Below are positions 29,382-36,994 of a stretch of 64,000 bases of DNA, piece by piece (position 1 is the stretch's first letter; each line of letters opens with the position of its first letter). Source of the stretch: Streptomyces cellulosae (GTDB lineage Bacteria; Actinomycetota; Actinomycetes; Streptomycetales; Streptomycetaceae); NCBI GenBank assembly GCA_014655195.1, contig BNBH01000027.1, positions 1 through 64,000 on the forward strand, read 5' to 3'. The notes under the pieces were generated by a model. The model saw nothing but the letters and a program-made list of their open reading frames with translations. It did no database searches and was not told the origin of the DNA. A program made the position numbers and the translations under genes.

Positions 29382-31007
29382 TCATCGCGGCTGATCATCG
29401 TCAGGTTCCTGGGCTGGCTCATCGGCCGTCGGCTCGGAGCGCGACCATGACGGCGGAGCAGCCTCCGGAGCGCCGACCCCGTCGCCGGCTACAGCGGTGT
29501 GGTCCTGTGCGGGCGCGGCCGGAGGCGGCATGTGCTCCGAGGAGATGCCCGCCGGGCCACCAGGGCCGGACACAACCGTTCCTGATCCACTCCCAACGGC
29601 TTCGCCGACACCAGTGTCCGAACCGGGCGATGGCGTGTCCGGGGCAGCGGGGGCGTCGTCTCCGGTGCCTGCGGTGGCGCCGTCCACGGCCCGGTCGACC
29701 GTCTTTTCGGCCTGTTCTTTGGCCATGTCGACGCCCTTCTCGCCTGCCACGGCAGCCGCGCCGACTCCGGTGGACGCCGCTGCGGCCTCCGCTCCCGCAG
29801 CTTCCTCCCCGGCGCCGGCCTCTCCCTCAGCGCCACCGCCGTCACCGCCGCCAGCGGCACCCCCACCACCGACTTCGGCAGAGCCGTCGCCTCCGCCGTC
29901 CGATGCGCCACCAAACCGGCTTCTGAGCTCACCGAAGGTGTCACCAACCTGGCTGCCGAGGTTCTGCGCCCGGCCTTTGAGGTCGTCGCGGGCCTGGTAC
30001 ATGTGCTGCAACTCGTCCCCGACCAGCGGCAGGAACTTAGCCAAGGAGAACGGCAGGAACAGCGCCAAGAAGAGCAAGGCGAGCGCGGTGAAGACCGTTG
30101 CGAATGCCTGGACGACCGACACGTCCCCGTCGCCGCTGGCGGACAGCATGCCGGTGGCCAGGGCGATCGTGGTCAAGGTGACGTACTTGCTGGCGATGAT
30201 GGCGCCCATGACACCGATCCACCGCTTGGTGTGGTTCCACAGGCTCTTGTCCACCAGCCCGCTGAACACCGAAGTACCGAACACCAATCCGGCCAGAATC
30301 AGCGCGTTGCGAACGATCAACTCCAGCCACACCCCGGCGACAGCGGTGAGCATGCACATCGCCAGGAAGATGACGATGACCGCGCCGCCTGGAATCGCCA
30401 TCAGCGCGGCCATACCCGAGGTGACGGTGACCACCATGCTCGCCGCGTCCCCAGCGACCGGCGCGAACATCGCCTCGGCGGCCTCGTCGAACAGCTCCGT
30501 GACGTAAGCAACGACGGCTGGGGCCAGAGCCGAGACCACCACCGAGATCAGAAGAAAGCCGATCGACTCACCCAGCGCCTGCAACGGCGGGACTCCTTGC
30601 AAAGCACGCTTGGTCGCGGCGATCAGCCAGAGGATCACGGTAAGCACGGCGGAAGCAGCGAACGCCATGCTGTACGTGCGCAGGAACCCCGGGTTGCCCC
30701 AGTCGATCCGTGTGGTCGACAGCAGGGCTTTGATCATCTGCGTGAACAGCGAGGTCACCGCGTTGTTGAAGAACTGCGCGATGTACCCCAGCGGGTCACT
30801 CATGAAGTCGACGGCCTTGTTGGTGGCCTCGACCGTGTGGCAGATCTTGTCCGCGAACGGGACGTTCTTACACGACCAGTCGCTGAACTCGTTGGCGTGC
30901 GCCTGCCTTGCTGCGAAGAGCACCTGGAAGCTGGTCGTCAGCCCCATCAGTACAAACAGTCGCGTACACAGGCGCTGCCTCGTCTCAGCCGATGTATGGA
31001 GGCTCAT
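29382..31007 (-). CDS. VirB6/TrbL-like polytopic T4SS membrane protein
   Basis: A 541-aa protein with an N-terminal signal-like segment ending AARQAHA, then about six to seven hydrophobic helices between residues 100 and 330 (for example MAFAASAVLTVILWLIAA, FLLISVVVSALAPAVVAYV, AVIVIFLAMCMLTAVAGVWL). The C-terminal tail of about 200 residues is low-complexity Gly/Ala/Pro/Glu and probably cytoplasmic or disordered. This is the layout of TrbL/VirB6 channel proteins. I chose the ATG at 31007, which has GAGGGG at suitable distance, over the ATG at 31019. It overlaps the preceding TcpC-like gene. Confidence 0.78.
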   Translation of the reverse strand: MSLHTSAETRQRLCTRLFVLMGLTTSFQVLFAARQAHANEFSDWSCKNVPFADKICHTVEATNKAVDFMSDPLGYIAQFFNNAVTSLFTQMIKALLSTTRIDWGNPGFLRTYSMAFAASAVLTVILWLIAATKRALQGVPPLQALGESIGFLLISVVVSALAPAVVAYVTELFDEAAEAMFAPVAGDAASMVVTVTSGMAALMAIPGGAVIVIFLAMCMLTAVAGVWLELIVRNALILAGLVFGTSVFSGLVDKSLWNHTKRWIGVMGAIIASKYVTLTTIALATGMLSASGDGDVSVVQAFATVFTALALLFLALFLPFSLAKFLPLVGDELQHMYQARDDLKGRAQNLGSQVGDTFGELRSRFGGASDGGGDGSAEVGGGGAAGGGDGGGAEGEAGAGEEAAGAEAAAASTGVGAAAVAGEKGVDMAKEQAEKTVDRAVDGATAGTGDDAPAAPDTPSPGSDTGVGEAVGSGSGTVVSGPGGPAGISSEHMPPPAAPAQDHTAVAGDGVGAPEAAPPSWSRSEPTADEPAQEPDDDQPR

Positions 31008-31800
31008 CGAACCCCTCATCAGCCGTGCGGAAGTCGTTGACCGAGCTCGGTTCGCTGCCGGTGGACACCGGCGTCGGACCGTTCACCGATGTGACTGACG
31101 AGAGCTTCCAATCCCCCTTCTGCCACTGGAGGGTGAGTGTGTAGGTGGTCCAGGACGCCGAGACGGGAAGCGGCGCCTTCTCGCTGGTCGTACCGATCAG
31201 CCCGGCCATCCAGACCTCGACAGTGGCGACCTGGTCGGTGTAGCTGACGGTCTTGGTGCCCATGGCCGCAGCCCGTGCCACGAGGCTGTCAGCGTTGACG
31301 TCGCTGATGCCGAGCGAGGAGAGCACCTGCTTCATGCCGGTGTCGTCGTTGTCGGTCAGCCTGTCGCGCGCCTCCGATGTCGCCATCGCGGCGATGATCT
31401 TGTGTCGCGTAGTCGTGTCGGTGAAGTACTTCGCCGAAGACCGGGCGATCTGATAGTTGACCGCGGCCTCCACCGCGCCGGCCTGGGAGTGGGGATAGCC
31501 AACCGGAACGCCGTCGACCATCTTCAAGGCGGAGGTTTGCGGATTCCCGCCTGCACCGCCAGGGTTTTTCCCCGGCGCCGCACCGTGCGTCGGGCCGAGG
31601 GGGGAAGTGCCGCTCGGGTCAGCGGTACTACCGCTCCCCCGACCGAGGTTGACCACGACGGCCAGGACGAGCAGGACCACGAACAGCCCGCCAGCGACCG
31701 CCGCGCCACGCCACCACGGCTTCCTGCCCTGTACCGACTCGCTGCTGTCTCCGCCGAGCGTTTTGGTACCACGGCGCGGGGGTGGGGGGTTGTGTGTCAT
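30985..31800 (-). CDS. VirB8/TcpC-like conjugal transfer protein
   Basis: A 271-aa bitopic membrane protein: short cytoplasmic N-terminus rich in Pro/Arg, one transmembrane helix (GAAVAGGLFVVLLVLAVVVN, residues about 32-51), a Pro/Gly linker, then an extracellular domain of about 180 residues. The pattern AVEAAVNYQIARSSAKYFTD followed by R..I..M near the start and W..Y.LTLQWQKGDWKLSSV at the end matches NTF2-fold proteins of the VirB8/TcpC group, which scaffold the secretion channel. Confidence 0.72.
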   Translation of the reverse strand: MTHNPPPPRRGTKTLGGDSSESVQGRKPWWRGAAVAGGLFVVLLVLAVVVNLGRGSGSTADPSGTSPLGPTHGAAPGKNPGGAGGNPQTSALKMVDGVPVGYPHSQAGAVEAAVNYQIARSSAKYFTDTTTRHKIIAAMATSEARDRLTDNDDTGMKQVLSSLGISDVNADSLVARAAAMGTKTVSYTDQVATVEVWMAGLIGTTSEKAPLPVSASWTTYTLTLQWQKGDWKLSSVTSVNGPTPVSTGSEPSSVNDFRTADEGFDEPPYIG

Positions 31801-31801
31801 C

Positions 31802-32125
31802 TCAGATCCCCATGCCGTAGACGATCGTGAAGATCGTGCCGAGTGACCCGACGATGAACGCGCCGATCAGGGAACCGCCGACCTCCTTCTTGCCCTTGGA
31901 GACCTGCGCCACGTCGTGCTGGCCCTCGCCCACCTTGATGTGGAAAGCGCCGAGAGCCGCCCGGCCCAGCAGCGCGAGTACCACCCCGGCCATGATCGCC
32001 TGAATCACAGTGCGCGCCGTATTGCCCAGAGCGGCAAACGGCCCCCAGTCCGGGGCTATCCCATTGACCAGATTCCCGATGCTGCCGTTGGCGGCCAGCG
32101 TCACCACGTGGTGCGCGACAGACAT
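31802..32125 (-). CDS. small VirB2-like membrane protein, first gene of the T4SS operon
   Basis: A 107-aa protein with two hydrophobic helices: VIQAIMAGVVLALLGRAALG near residues 38-57, and LIGAFIVGSLGTIFTIVYGM at the C-terminus, separated by a charged loop (HIKVGEGQHDVAQVSKGKKE). Size and topology resemble VirB2-like pilin or core subunits. The ATG at 32125 is preceded by GGAAGGAG. A longer upstream frame (to 32476) has no such signal and would run through the operator region, so it is rejected. It ends 1 nt before the next gene. Confidence 0.7.
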   Translation of the reverse strand: MSVAHHVVTLAANGSIGNLVNGIAPDWGPFAALGNTARTVIQAIMAGVVLALLGRAALGAFHIKVGEGQHDVAQVSKGKKEVGGSLIGAFIVGSLGTIFTIVYGMGI

Positions 32126-32211
32126 CGTCACTCCTTCCACGTCCTCGCGTCGCGGAACTGGGTCCAGTACGGGCCGAATCGGCCTCAACGTACAGAGACC
32201 CAAGCTTGACA

Positions 32212-32226
32212 ACAACTGTTTATGAC
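32212..32226 (+). promoter_or_regulatory. operator-like motif, copy A
   Basis: ACAACTGTTTATGAC lies in the divergent region between the T4SS operon (minus) and the HTH gene (plus). It directly abuts a TTGACA hexamer (32206-32211). The same pattern ACANNTGTTTAYGAC recurs at three other intergenic places in the window. Confidence 0.6.
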
Positions 32227-32320
32227 CCTGACGACGAGCTAGGGTACGCCTACGATCACCCGTTCGGTAGCCGAGGCCCCGCCGGCGACGCCTTGGCCGA
32301 GCTCTGTGCGAGGTAGGTGC

Positions 32321-32581
32321 ATGCCAGAGAAGCCCACCACCGAAGACCCCCGAGCGAGACTTAACGGATGGCCAAATGCCCAGTTCAGCGCTCGTCTGAT
32401 GCCCGACTTCCTGACAGTTGAGGAAGCTGCTGGATGGCTGCGGACGACGAAGGGTGCGGTGATGGCCGGCCTCCAACGCGGCGAGCTCCCCGGCCGCAAA
32501 GTCGGCGGCGAGTGGCGCATCAGCACCGCCGCTGTCCTCGCCCTCTTTCGTGGGGTGGTGCCGGAGGGTGGCACATCTTGA
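32321..32581 (+). CDS. excisionase-family helix-turn-helix protein
   Basis: An 86-aa protein with a MerR/excisionase-type winged HTH in its second half: FLTVEEAAGWLRTTKGAVMA, then GELPGRKVGGEWRI. This is the usual signature of HTH_17 proteins (helix, recognition helix, wing with GEWRI). The ATG at 32321 has GAGGTAGG just upstream; a GTG 15 nt earlier is less likely. It is divergent from the T4SS operon with an operator-like motif between, so it may be a local regulator of transfer. A separate xis candidate lies next to the integrase. Confidence 0.72.
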   Translation: MPEKPTTEDPRARLNGWPNAQFSARLMPDFLTVEEAAGWLRTTKGAVMAGLQRGELPGRKVGGEWRISTAAVLALFRGVVPEGGTS

Positions 32582-32625
32582 TAGCCGACGGGAGGGAGGT
32601 GATGCTCTACTTGATGTGGCGATTT

Positions 32626-32640
32626 ACATGTGTTTATGAC
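32626..32640 (+). promoter_or_regulatory. operator-like motif, copy B
   Basis: ACATGTGTTTATGAC lies immediately before the start of the secreted hydrolase gene. It occupies the position of the two longest possible starts (GTG 32630, ATG 32636), which argues that translation starts further in, at GTG 32651. Confidence 0.6.
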
Positions 32641-32650
32641 GGGGGGTCGG

Positions 32651-33763
32651 GTGAAGGCCGTTCGCAACGTCGCCATCGCGGTATTCGCGGCGTTCACATC
32701 GGTGATGGCGCTGAGCACCTTGGTCGTGGCCGGGGCGACCGGCGAGGCCAACGCCCAGACCTGCAACGGCGGTCTGCAGCCCGTCGGCAACGGACAGAGC
32801 GGCCCTGGTTCGGCTGGCGACCCGGTGAAATTCGACGGATCGACCCAACCCACCGACTCCCAGGTCATCGTCCCGCTCGACCCACAGGGCCCGCAGACCC
32901 ATGCAACGTGGAGCGCTGCCCGGATACGCAACGCCGCCACGATCACCAACGTCGCTCGGACCCGGGGTCTCGCCCCGCGCGCCGCCGTCATAGCAGTGGC
33001 CACGGCAATGCAGGAATCAAGTCTCGACAACCTCGACAATGGCGACCGGGACAGCGTCGGCCTTTTCCAGCAACGCCCGAGTCAGGGATGGGGAACGGTC
33101 GCCCAGCTGACTGACCCGGTCTACGCATCCGGCAAGTTCTACGACGCTTTGGTCAAGGTCGCTGACTGGCAGACCAGGCCCCTGACCAAAGTCGCCCAGG
33201 CCGTCCAGAGAAGCGGAACCCCTGACGCATACGCCAAGTGGGAGCAGGACGCTGGCGCTCTCGTCGCAAAAACGTGGGGCACCCATGCTGTGACCTCGGT
33301 GTCCACCGGATGCGACAGCGACGGCAGCGATGACCCGGCCGCCCACTTCACGGCGAAGAACCCCCGCACCCCAGCCCAGGCGATCAGCGCCGCTCGCCGG
33401 GCCGCCGGAAGCACCGGCTGGTATCGGCGATGCGACAACTTCGTAGCCCAGGCCTACGGTTGGCGAAACAGCGGATCAGTGACCGCCAACGCGCATTGGG
33501 ACCGCCTGGTCGACATGGGGCTCGCCCACCCCGGCGACAACAACCCGCCGGCCGGCGCGTTGCTGTTCTACGACACCGGCGAGTCGGCTGGCCACGTCGC
33601 GCTGTACCTGGGCGACGACATGGTCGCCAGCAACGACGTCTTGAGCGCCGGGAGCATCGGCATCGTTCACCGCAAGGACATCACCGACGGCACCTGGCGC
33701 CTGCGCTATCGAGGCTGGGCCGAACCCGCCTTCCCCGGCGCCGGCGGCACCAGCACGATCTGA
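32651..33763 (+). CDS. secreted cell-wall hydrolase of the transfer system (lytic-transglycosylase-like + CHAP/NlpC-like domains)
   Basis: About 370 aa with a Sec-type signal peptide (KAVRNVAIAVFAAFTSVMAL then ...GATGEANAQ). The first domain has AVATAMQESSLDNLDNGDRD followed by SVGLFQQRPSQGWGT, a lysozyme-like transglycosylase pattern with Glu as candidate catalytic residue. The C-terminal domain has the pair CDNFVAQAYGW and GHVALYLGDDMVAS, fitting the Cys/His pair of CHAP or NlpC/P60 peptidases. It probably opens peptidoglycan for the T4SS, like VirB1-type proteins. Start chosen at GTG 32651, preceded by GGGGGG; GTG 32630 or ATG 32636 are alternatives. Confidence 0.78.
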   Translation: MKAVRNVAIAVFAAFTSVMALSTLVVAGATGEANAQTCNGGLQPVGNGQSGPGSAGDPVKFDGSTQPTDSQVIVPLDPQGPQTHATWSAARIRNAATITNVARTRGLAPRAAVIAVATAMQESSLDNLDNGDRDSVGLFQQRPSQGWGTVAQLTDPVYASGKFYDALVKVADWQTRPLTKVAQAVQRSGTPDAYAKWEQDAGALVAKTWGTHAVTSVSTGCDSDGSDDPAAHFTAKNPRTPAQAISAARRAAGSTGWYRRCDNFVAQAYGWRNSGSVTANAHWDRLVDMGLAHPGDNNPPAGALLFYDTGESAGHVALYLGDDMVASNDVLSAGSIGIVHRKDITDGTWRLRYRGWAEPAFPGAGGTSTI

Positions 33764-33794
33764 CCCCTCTCTCGAACAGGAAGGAGTAGACGCC

Positions 33795-34601
33795 ATGAAC
33801 GCCATCGACGCGATGGTCCAGGTTCGCATCACCACCGACGGAACGTGCTTCATCGATGACGAGTTCTTCGCCCCACCTCCGGGCGCCTCGCTCAACGAAG
33901 CCGTCCTCTCCCACCTTCAGCTGGAGGCCGCAGCTCTCGATGTCCCCGTCCGCGCCGTCATCCATGATGAGCAGGCTCATTACACCCTGGCCATCCAGGT
34001 CAACAGGGACGGCACCAGCGAACCGCTCTTGGACGACTCGACCAAGGCACAGGGGGCTGCACAGGTGGACACCCAGGTGACCCCACCACCGGGCCCGTCC
34101 AGCACCCAACCCCCCGTCGCATTGCCGTGGGACGAACCTCTTGCTCCGGACCGTCCGTACGAGCCGCTACCCGAGCCGTACCGGGCACGGCTTGAAGAAA
34201 TCTGCGTCACCGCCAGAGAGGGGCGCTTCCCAGAGGCCGCCACAAGCGCAGATGCACTGATAAGTGAACTGACCACGAAATACGGCCCAACTCACCTCTA
34301 CACGCTGGCAGCCGGAAGCGTTCGCGGCGACATCGCTTGGCTCATGCGCGATGACCGTTACGCTCTGCAAATTTGGATCTTCATCGCCAGGGCGTGGAAC
34401 AACCTCCTCGGCCCGACACACAAGACCACCGTGCGTGCCGTCAGCAACGCAGTTGGCTGCTGGCGGCGCCTTCCCCGATCCCAAGCCCTGGCTGATGTGG
34501 AGGAGATCGCCTCTCTACTGCAAGAGATTCCCATCCCCCAGGCCGAAACGAACCTCACAGCAGTCCGTCAGCGTCTCCGGCACCTGGCCGCTACGCGCTG
34601 A
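33795..34601 (+). CDS. hypothetical protein with TPR-like helical C-terminal half
   Basis: A 268-aa soluble protein I cannot name. The N-terminal 75 residues (VQVRITTDGTCFIDDEFFAP...) look like a small beta-rich domain. A proline-rich linker (residues about 95-125) follows, and then a helical region (YRARLEEICVTAREGRFPEA, DALISELTTKYGPTHLYTLA) that resembles tetratricopeptide helices of Streptomyces regulatory proteins. AGGAAGGAG precedes the ATG, 31 nt after the hydrolase stop, so the two are probably co-transcribed. Confidence 0.6.
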   Translation: MNAIDAMVQVRITTDGTCFIDDEFFAPPPGASLNEAVLSHLQLEAAALDVPVRAVIHDEQAHYTLAIQVNRDGTSEPLLDDSTKAQGAAQVDTQVTPPPGPSSTQPPVALPWDEPLAPDRPYEPLPEPYRARLEEICVTAREGRFPEAATSADALISELTTKYGPTHLYTLAAGSVRGDIAWLMRDDRYALQIWIFIARAWNNLLGPTHKTTVRAVSNAVGCWRRLPRSQALADVEEIASLLQEIPIPQAETNLTAVRQRLRHLAATR

Positions 34602-34814
34602 CGGGAGAGGAAGCAGTGAACCCGATGCGCACCAGTCGCACCATCCTCTGGTTGGAATTCTTGAAAACGGCCAGGGCTGCTCGTTCGCCCCGCTCGGTCA
34701 GGGGTTCAACAGAGTGGGGAGTGGCAACGAGCATGGAGAGCCCGACACTGAGGAACACCAGAGCGGAGATCAGGTCATCCCTGCTGGGTGCTGACAAACG
34801 GTGGGCGAAGTCGG
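34602..34814. other. short region without a confident gene
   Basis: Two weak possibilities overlap here. On plus, a GTG at 34616 with a good GGAGAGGAAG signal opens a 74-residue frame of poor protein-like composition. On minus, 34797-34591 (TTG start) encodes a hydrophobic 68-residue peptide (LISALVFLSVGLSMLVATPH) that could be a membrane-protein remnant. Neither is called. Confidence 0.3.
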
Positions 34815-35072
34815 TCAGTGGCTACGGGTCGCGTGCATGATCACGGCCATCCCCGCGATGCACACCAGGGCGCCGATCACGTCCCAGCGGTCGGGCCGGT
34901 AGCCATCGGCGACCATGCCCCAGGCGATCGACCCGGCCACGAAGATCCCGCCGTACACGGCGAGGATACGCCCAGAGTTGTCGTCGAACTGGAAAGTGGC
35001 CGCCACCCCATACAAGCCCAGCGCGATGACGCCAGCGCCGATCCAGATCCAGCCCTGGTGCTCGCGGAGCAA
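34815..35072 (-). pseudogene. ynfA: truncated YnfA/UPF0060-family membrane protein
   Basis: The 85 residues match the C-terminal three-quarters of YnfA: REHQGWIWIGAGVIALGLYG, then GRILAVYGGIFVAGSIAWGM and RPDRWDVIGALVCIAGMAVIM. Intact family members have about 108-110 residues with four membrane helices. The first helix and native start codon are missing. Homology ends exactly where a 19-bp direct-repeat copy begins (35071), indicating truncation by recombination or insertion. Confidence 0.72.
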
Positions 35073-35089
35073 CAGTCAAGAGCTGTGGA
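35071..35089 (+). repeat. 19-bp direct repeat, left copy
   Basis: AACAGTCAAGAGCTGTGGA matches the copy at 36066-36084 at 17 of 19 positions. The pair brackets about 1 kb containing two small genes and begins where the ynfA homology is cut. Confidence 0.65.
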
Positions 35090-35206
35090 TTGGACCTTTC
35101 GACGGGGTGATCTCAGTAGCCGCGAGCCGGGCGTTTTCGCGCACCTTCGAGGCGGTATTGGCGGACAACAGCGCGGCGGTAGCCCCCAGCGTGACAACAT
35201 CAACGC

Positions 35207-35470
35207 ATGGGCATCTTCAACTCCATCGCGCGTGGCCTCGGTAGCCTCCGCCCGCTGTCCGACGCGGAACTCGCAGACGAACGCGAGGCGCTGCGAGAGC
35301 GTTACGTATCCGCTGGGGATGTCAACGAAGCGGATAAACTGTACGACGAGCTGCACCGCTACGACGCAGAGATGATTCGCCGCGCAAACGAGGCCTATGC
35401 CCGCGAGAACCCGAACCCACCAGAGCCCAGGCATCGCCAGCACGGGTGGTACCTGCCGAACGACGACTAG
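35207..35470 (+). CDS. small hypothetical protein
   Basis: An 87-aa charged, helical protein (LSDAELADEREALRERYVSA, then DEADKLYDELHRYDAEMI-like helices) ending with HGWYLPNDD. Not recognised. It lies inside the 1-kb segment flanked by the 19-bp direct repeats. The ATG follows a short AT-richer stretch without a strong Shine-Dalgarno. Predicted cytoplasmic. Confidence 0.5.
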   Translation: MGIFNSIARGLGSLRPLSDAELADEREALRERYVSAGDVNEADKLYDELHRYDAEMIRRANEAYARENPNPPEPRHRQHGWYLPNDD

Positions 35471-35560
35471 GCGGGCGTCTACAGGTGACGAGTAGGTTCT
35501 TTTGCATGCAGTTCCGGCGAACCCGTCTACCGCGCAGGGCCGTTGGGCGACAATCTCTGC

Positions 35561-36070
35561 ATGCTGGCACCGATCCCCCCTCCTCCGCCGTCGCAGCGGA
35601 GCGTCATCATCAAGAAGCCCCGCAGCCTGGCCCGACGGCTCATGCAGGAGGCCGGCAGCGGGCCGCTGCCCGTTCTTGCCCTGCGCATCCAGGACCGCGC
35701 CCGCGCCACCGCCAATGACTTCCTTCGCGAGCACGGGTACCGTGAACACCGGCTCTACGTCCTGGAGATCGCAAGACACACACCCCGCATCAAGATCGGG
35801 TACAGCAGCGCTCCATGGGAACGCCTCACCCGGCACATCGGGGAAGCCAATCGCTGGCAACACACGCTGATCCAAGCCCATTTCTCCGACGCTCTGCCCG
35901 ACAAGGCCACGGCCAAGAGCGCCGAGCAGCAGGCGCACGCGTTCATGAGCAAGTTCTATGACTGCGTGCCGGGCTCTCCGGAGATGTTCGTTGGCAGTGA
36001 CTTCCGCGCCGGGAAGACCTGCGTGGAGACTGCCGTGGCCTGTGCGCTGTGTGGACGGTCGGAACAATAG
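35561..36070 (+). CDS. GIY-YIG/T5orf172-like protein
   Basis: A 169-aa protein. The central part reads YVLEIARHTPRIKIGYSSAP followed by WERLTRHIGEANRW. This resembles GIY-YIG-type nuclease or T5orf172/MUG113 domains, with Y/V strand, KIG.S and R...H spacing, and a downstream Glu (KSAEQQAHAFM). The N-terminus is proline-rich. A TTG at 35543 is an alternative start. The stop codon lies in the right copy of the 19-bp repeat. Could be a DNA-binding or nicking protein; function unproven. Confidence 0.5.
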   Translation: MLAPIPPPPPSQRSVIIKKPRSLARRLMQEAGSGPLPVLALRIQDRARATANDFLREHGYREHRLYVLEIARHTPRIKIGYSSAPWERLTRHIGEANRWQHTLIQAHFSDALPDKATAKSAEQQAHAFMSKFYDCVPGSPEMFVGSDFRAGKTCVETAVACALCGRSEQ

Positions 36071-36084
36071 TCAAGATCTGTGGA
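36066..36084 (+). repeat. 19-bp direct repeat, right copy
   Basis: AATAGTCAAGATCTGTGGA pairs with 35071-35089 (17 of 19 identical, same orientation). Confidence 0.65.
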
Positions 36085-36436
36085 CCGCTGAAGTCATGGC
36101 GCCACACACACGAAGGCGGCCAGGCCCCCGAGCGCCTTCGGGGCGCGGTGGGGGGCGGTGGGCAGCAGCAAGGTCCGGCATGGCAGTTCTCCTCGGCGAA
36201 CTCGGTGAAGGGGATGGGAGAGCAGGCGCTGAACGCGCACACGGTCAGGTCGTCGCAGCCCGCCTCGGTCGCCGGCACTGAGCAGCAGTGGATCATGTTG
36301 ATCGAGGAATTCAAGGCCCTGCGAGTGACCACGTATCACATCGCGGACCGGCTGCGCGACTGGCGCGAATAGGGTCCGCGAGCGCGGCTCTCTGGGACCC
36401 GGCTCACAGTGCAGCGAGGCGGCAAGGGCAGATCGG
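36085..36436. other. region without a confident gene
   Basis: About 350 bp with no assignable gene. A plus-strand frame ending at 36372 finishes with protein-like sequence (WIMLIEEFKALRVTTYHIAD) but lacks a plausible start, so it may be the tail of a lost gene. The missing first part of ynfA is not here. Confidence 0.4.
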
Positions 36437-36994
36437 CTAGGTCAGCTTGACCGGCCGCAGCATGACGGAGAAGACCGGCGAGTCGGGGAAGGGCTGCTGC
36501 TGGCCGATCTGGCGGTAGCCCCACGCCTCGTAGACGGCCTGCACGGCTCCGTCGCCGTTCGCCGGGTTGACGAGGAGTGTCACGCGCCCCTCATGACGGT
36601 GGGTGAGCCATGCTTCGTGGAGCTGCCAGGCGATGCTGCGGCCCCGCCATGGCTTTCGGACGACGATCTCGTTCAGCGCGACCGTACGCCTTCCCGTCTC
36701 GGCTGTGATCTCGTCGGGAAGTGGCGTGAGCATGTTGTTCCACCACTTCGTGTCCGGCGCGAGGGTCGTGCCGAAGCAGAAGCCGACGGGCTCACCGTCC
36801 TCCCACCCGAGTACGGCAGTCCAACCGGGGCGGGAGGCGTACATCGTCAACCGCTCATCGAAGCGCTCAACGTCGTAGAAGGGGCCGGTGAGTCCGAAGT
36901 CGCATTGCCGGACCTCGACGTGAATGTCGAGGATGTACTGCCGGATCTCCGGGAGGTCCGCAGCGACGTAGTGCCTCACATCGACCGTGCTCAC
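36437..36994 (-). CDS. GNAT-family N-acetyltransferase
   Basis: A 185-aa protein with the GNAT fold signature: N-terminal DLPEIRQYILDIHVEV helix, AVLGWEDGEPVGFCFG strand, LNEIVVRKPWRGRSIAWQLH (the pyrophosphate-binding R/Q-x-x-G/A-like motif; here R-G-R-S-I-A), and the closing EAWGYRQIGQQQPFP helix-strand. It transfers an acetyl group from acetyl-CoA to an unknown amine. The GTG start at 36994 has AAGGAGAAAA ahead and overlaps the stop of the upstream regulator gene (GTGA), so the two are translationally coupled. A longer frame to 37030 is less likely. Confidence 0.82.
   Translation of the reverse strand: MSTVDVRHYVAADLPEIRQYILDIHVEVRQCDFGLTGPFYDVERFDERLTMYASRPGWTAVLGWEDGEPVGFCFGTTLAPDTKWWNNMLTPLPDEITAETGRRTVALNEIVVRKPWRGRSIAWQLHEAWLTHRHEGRVTLLVNPANGDGAVQAVYEAWGYRQIGQQQPFPDSPVFSVMLRPVKLT

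Noticed and set aside
32126..32476. Longer start for the VirB2-like protein
   Set aside because: The extension runs through the intergenic control region; the ATG at 32125 has a strong Shine-Dalgarno.
34616..34840. 74-codon plus-strand ORF with good Shine-Dalgarno
   Set aside because: Its composition is not protein-like (Arg/Ser/Thr-rich shadow) and it overlaps the ynfA remnant.
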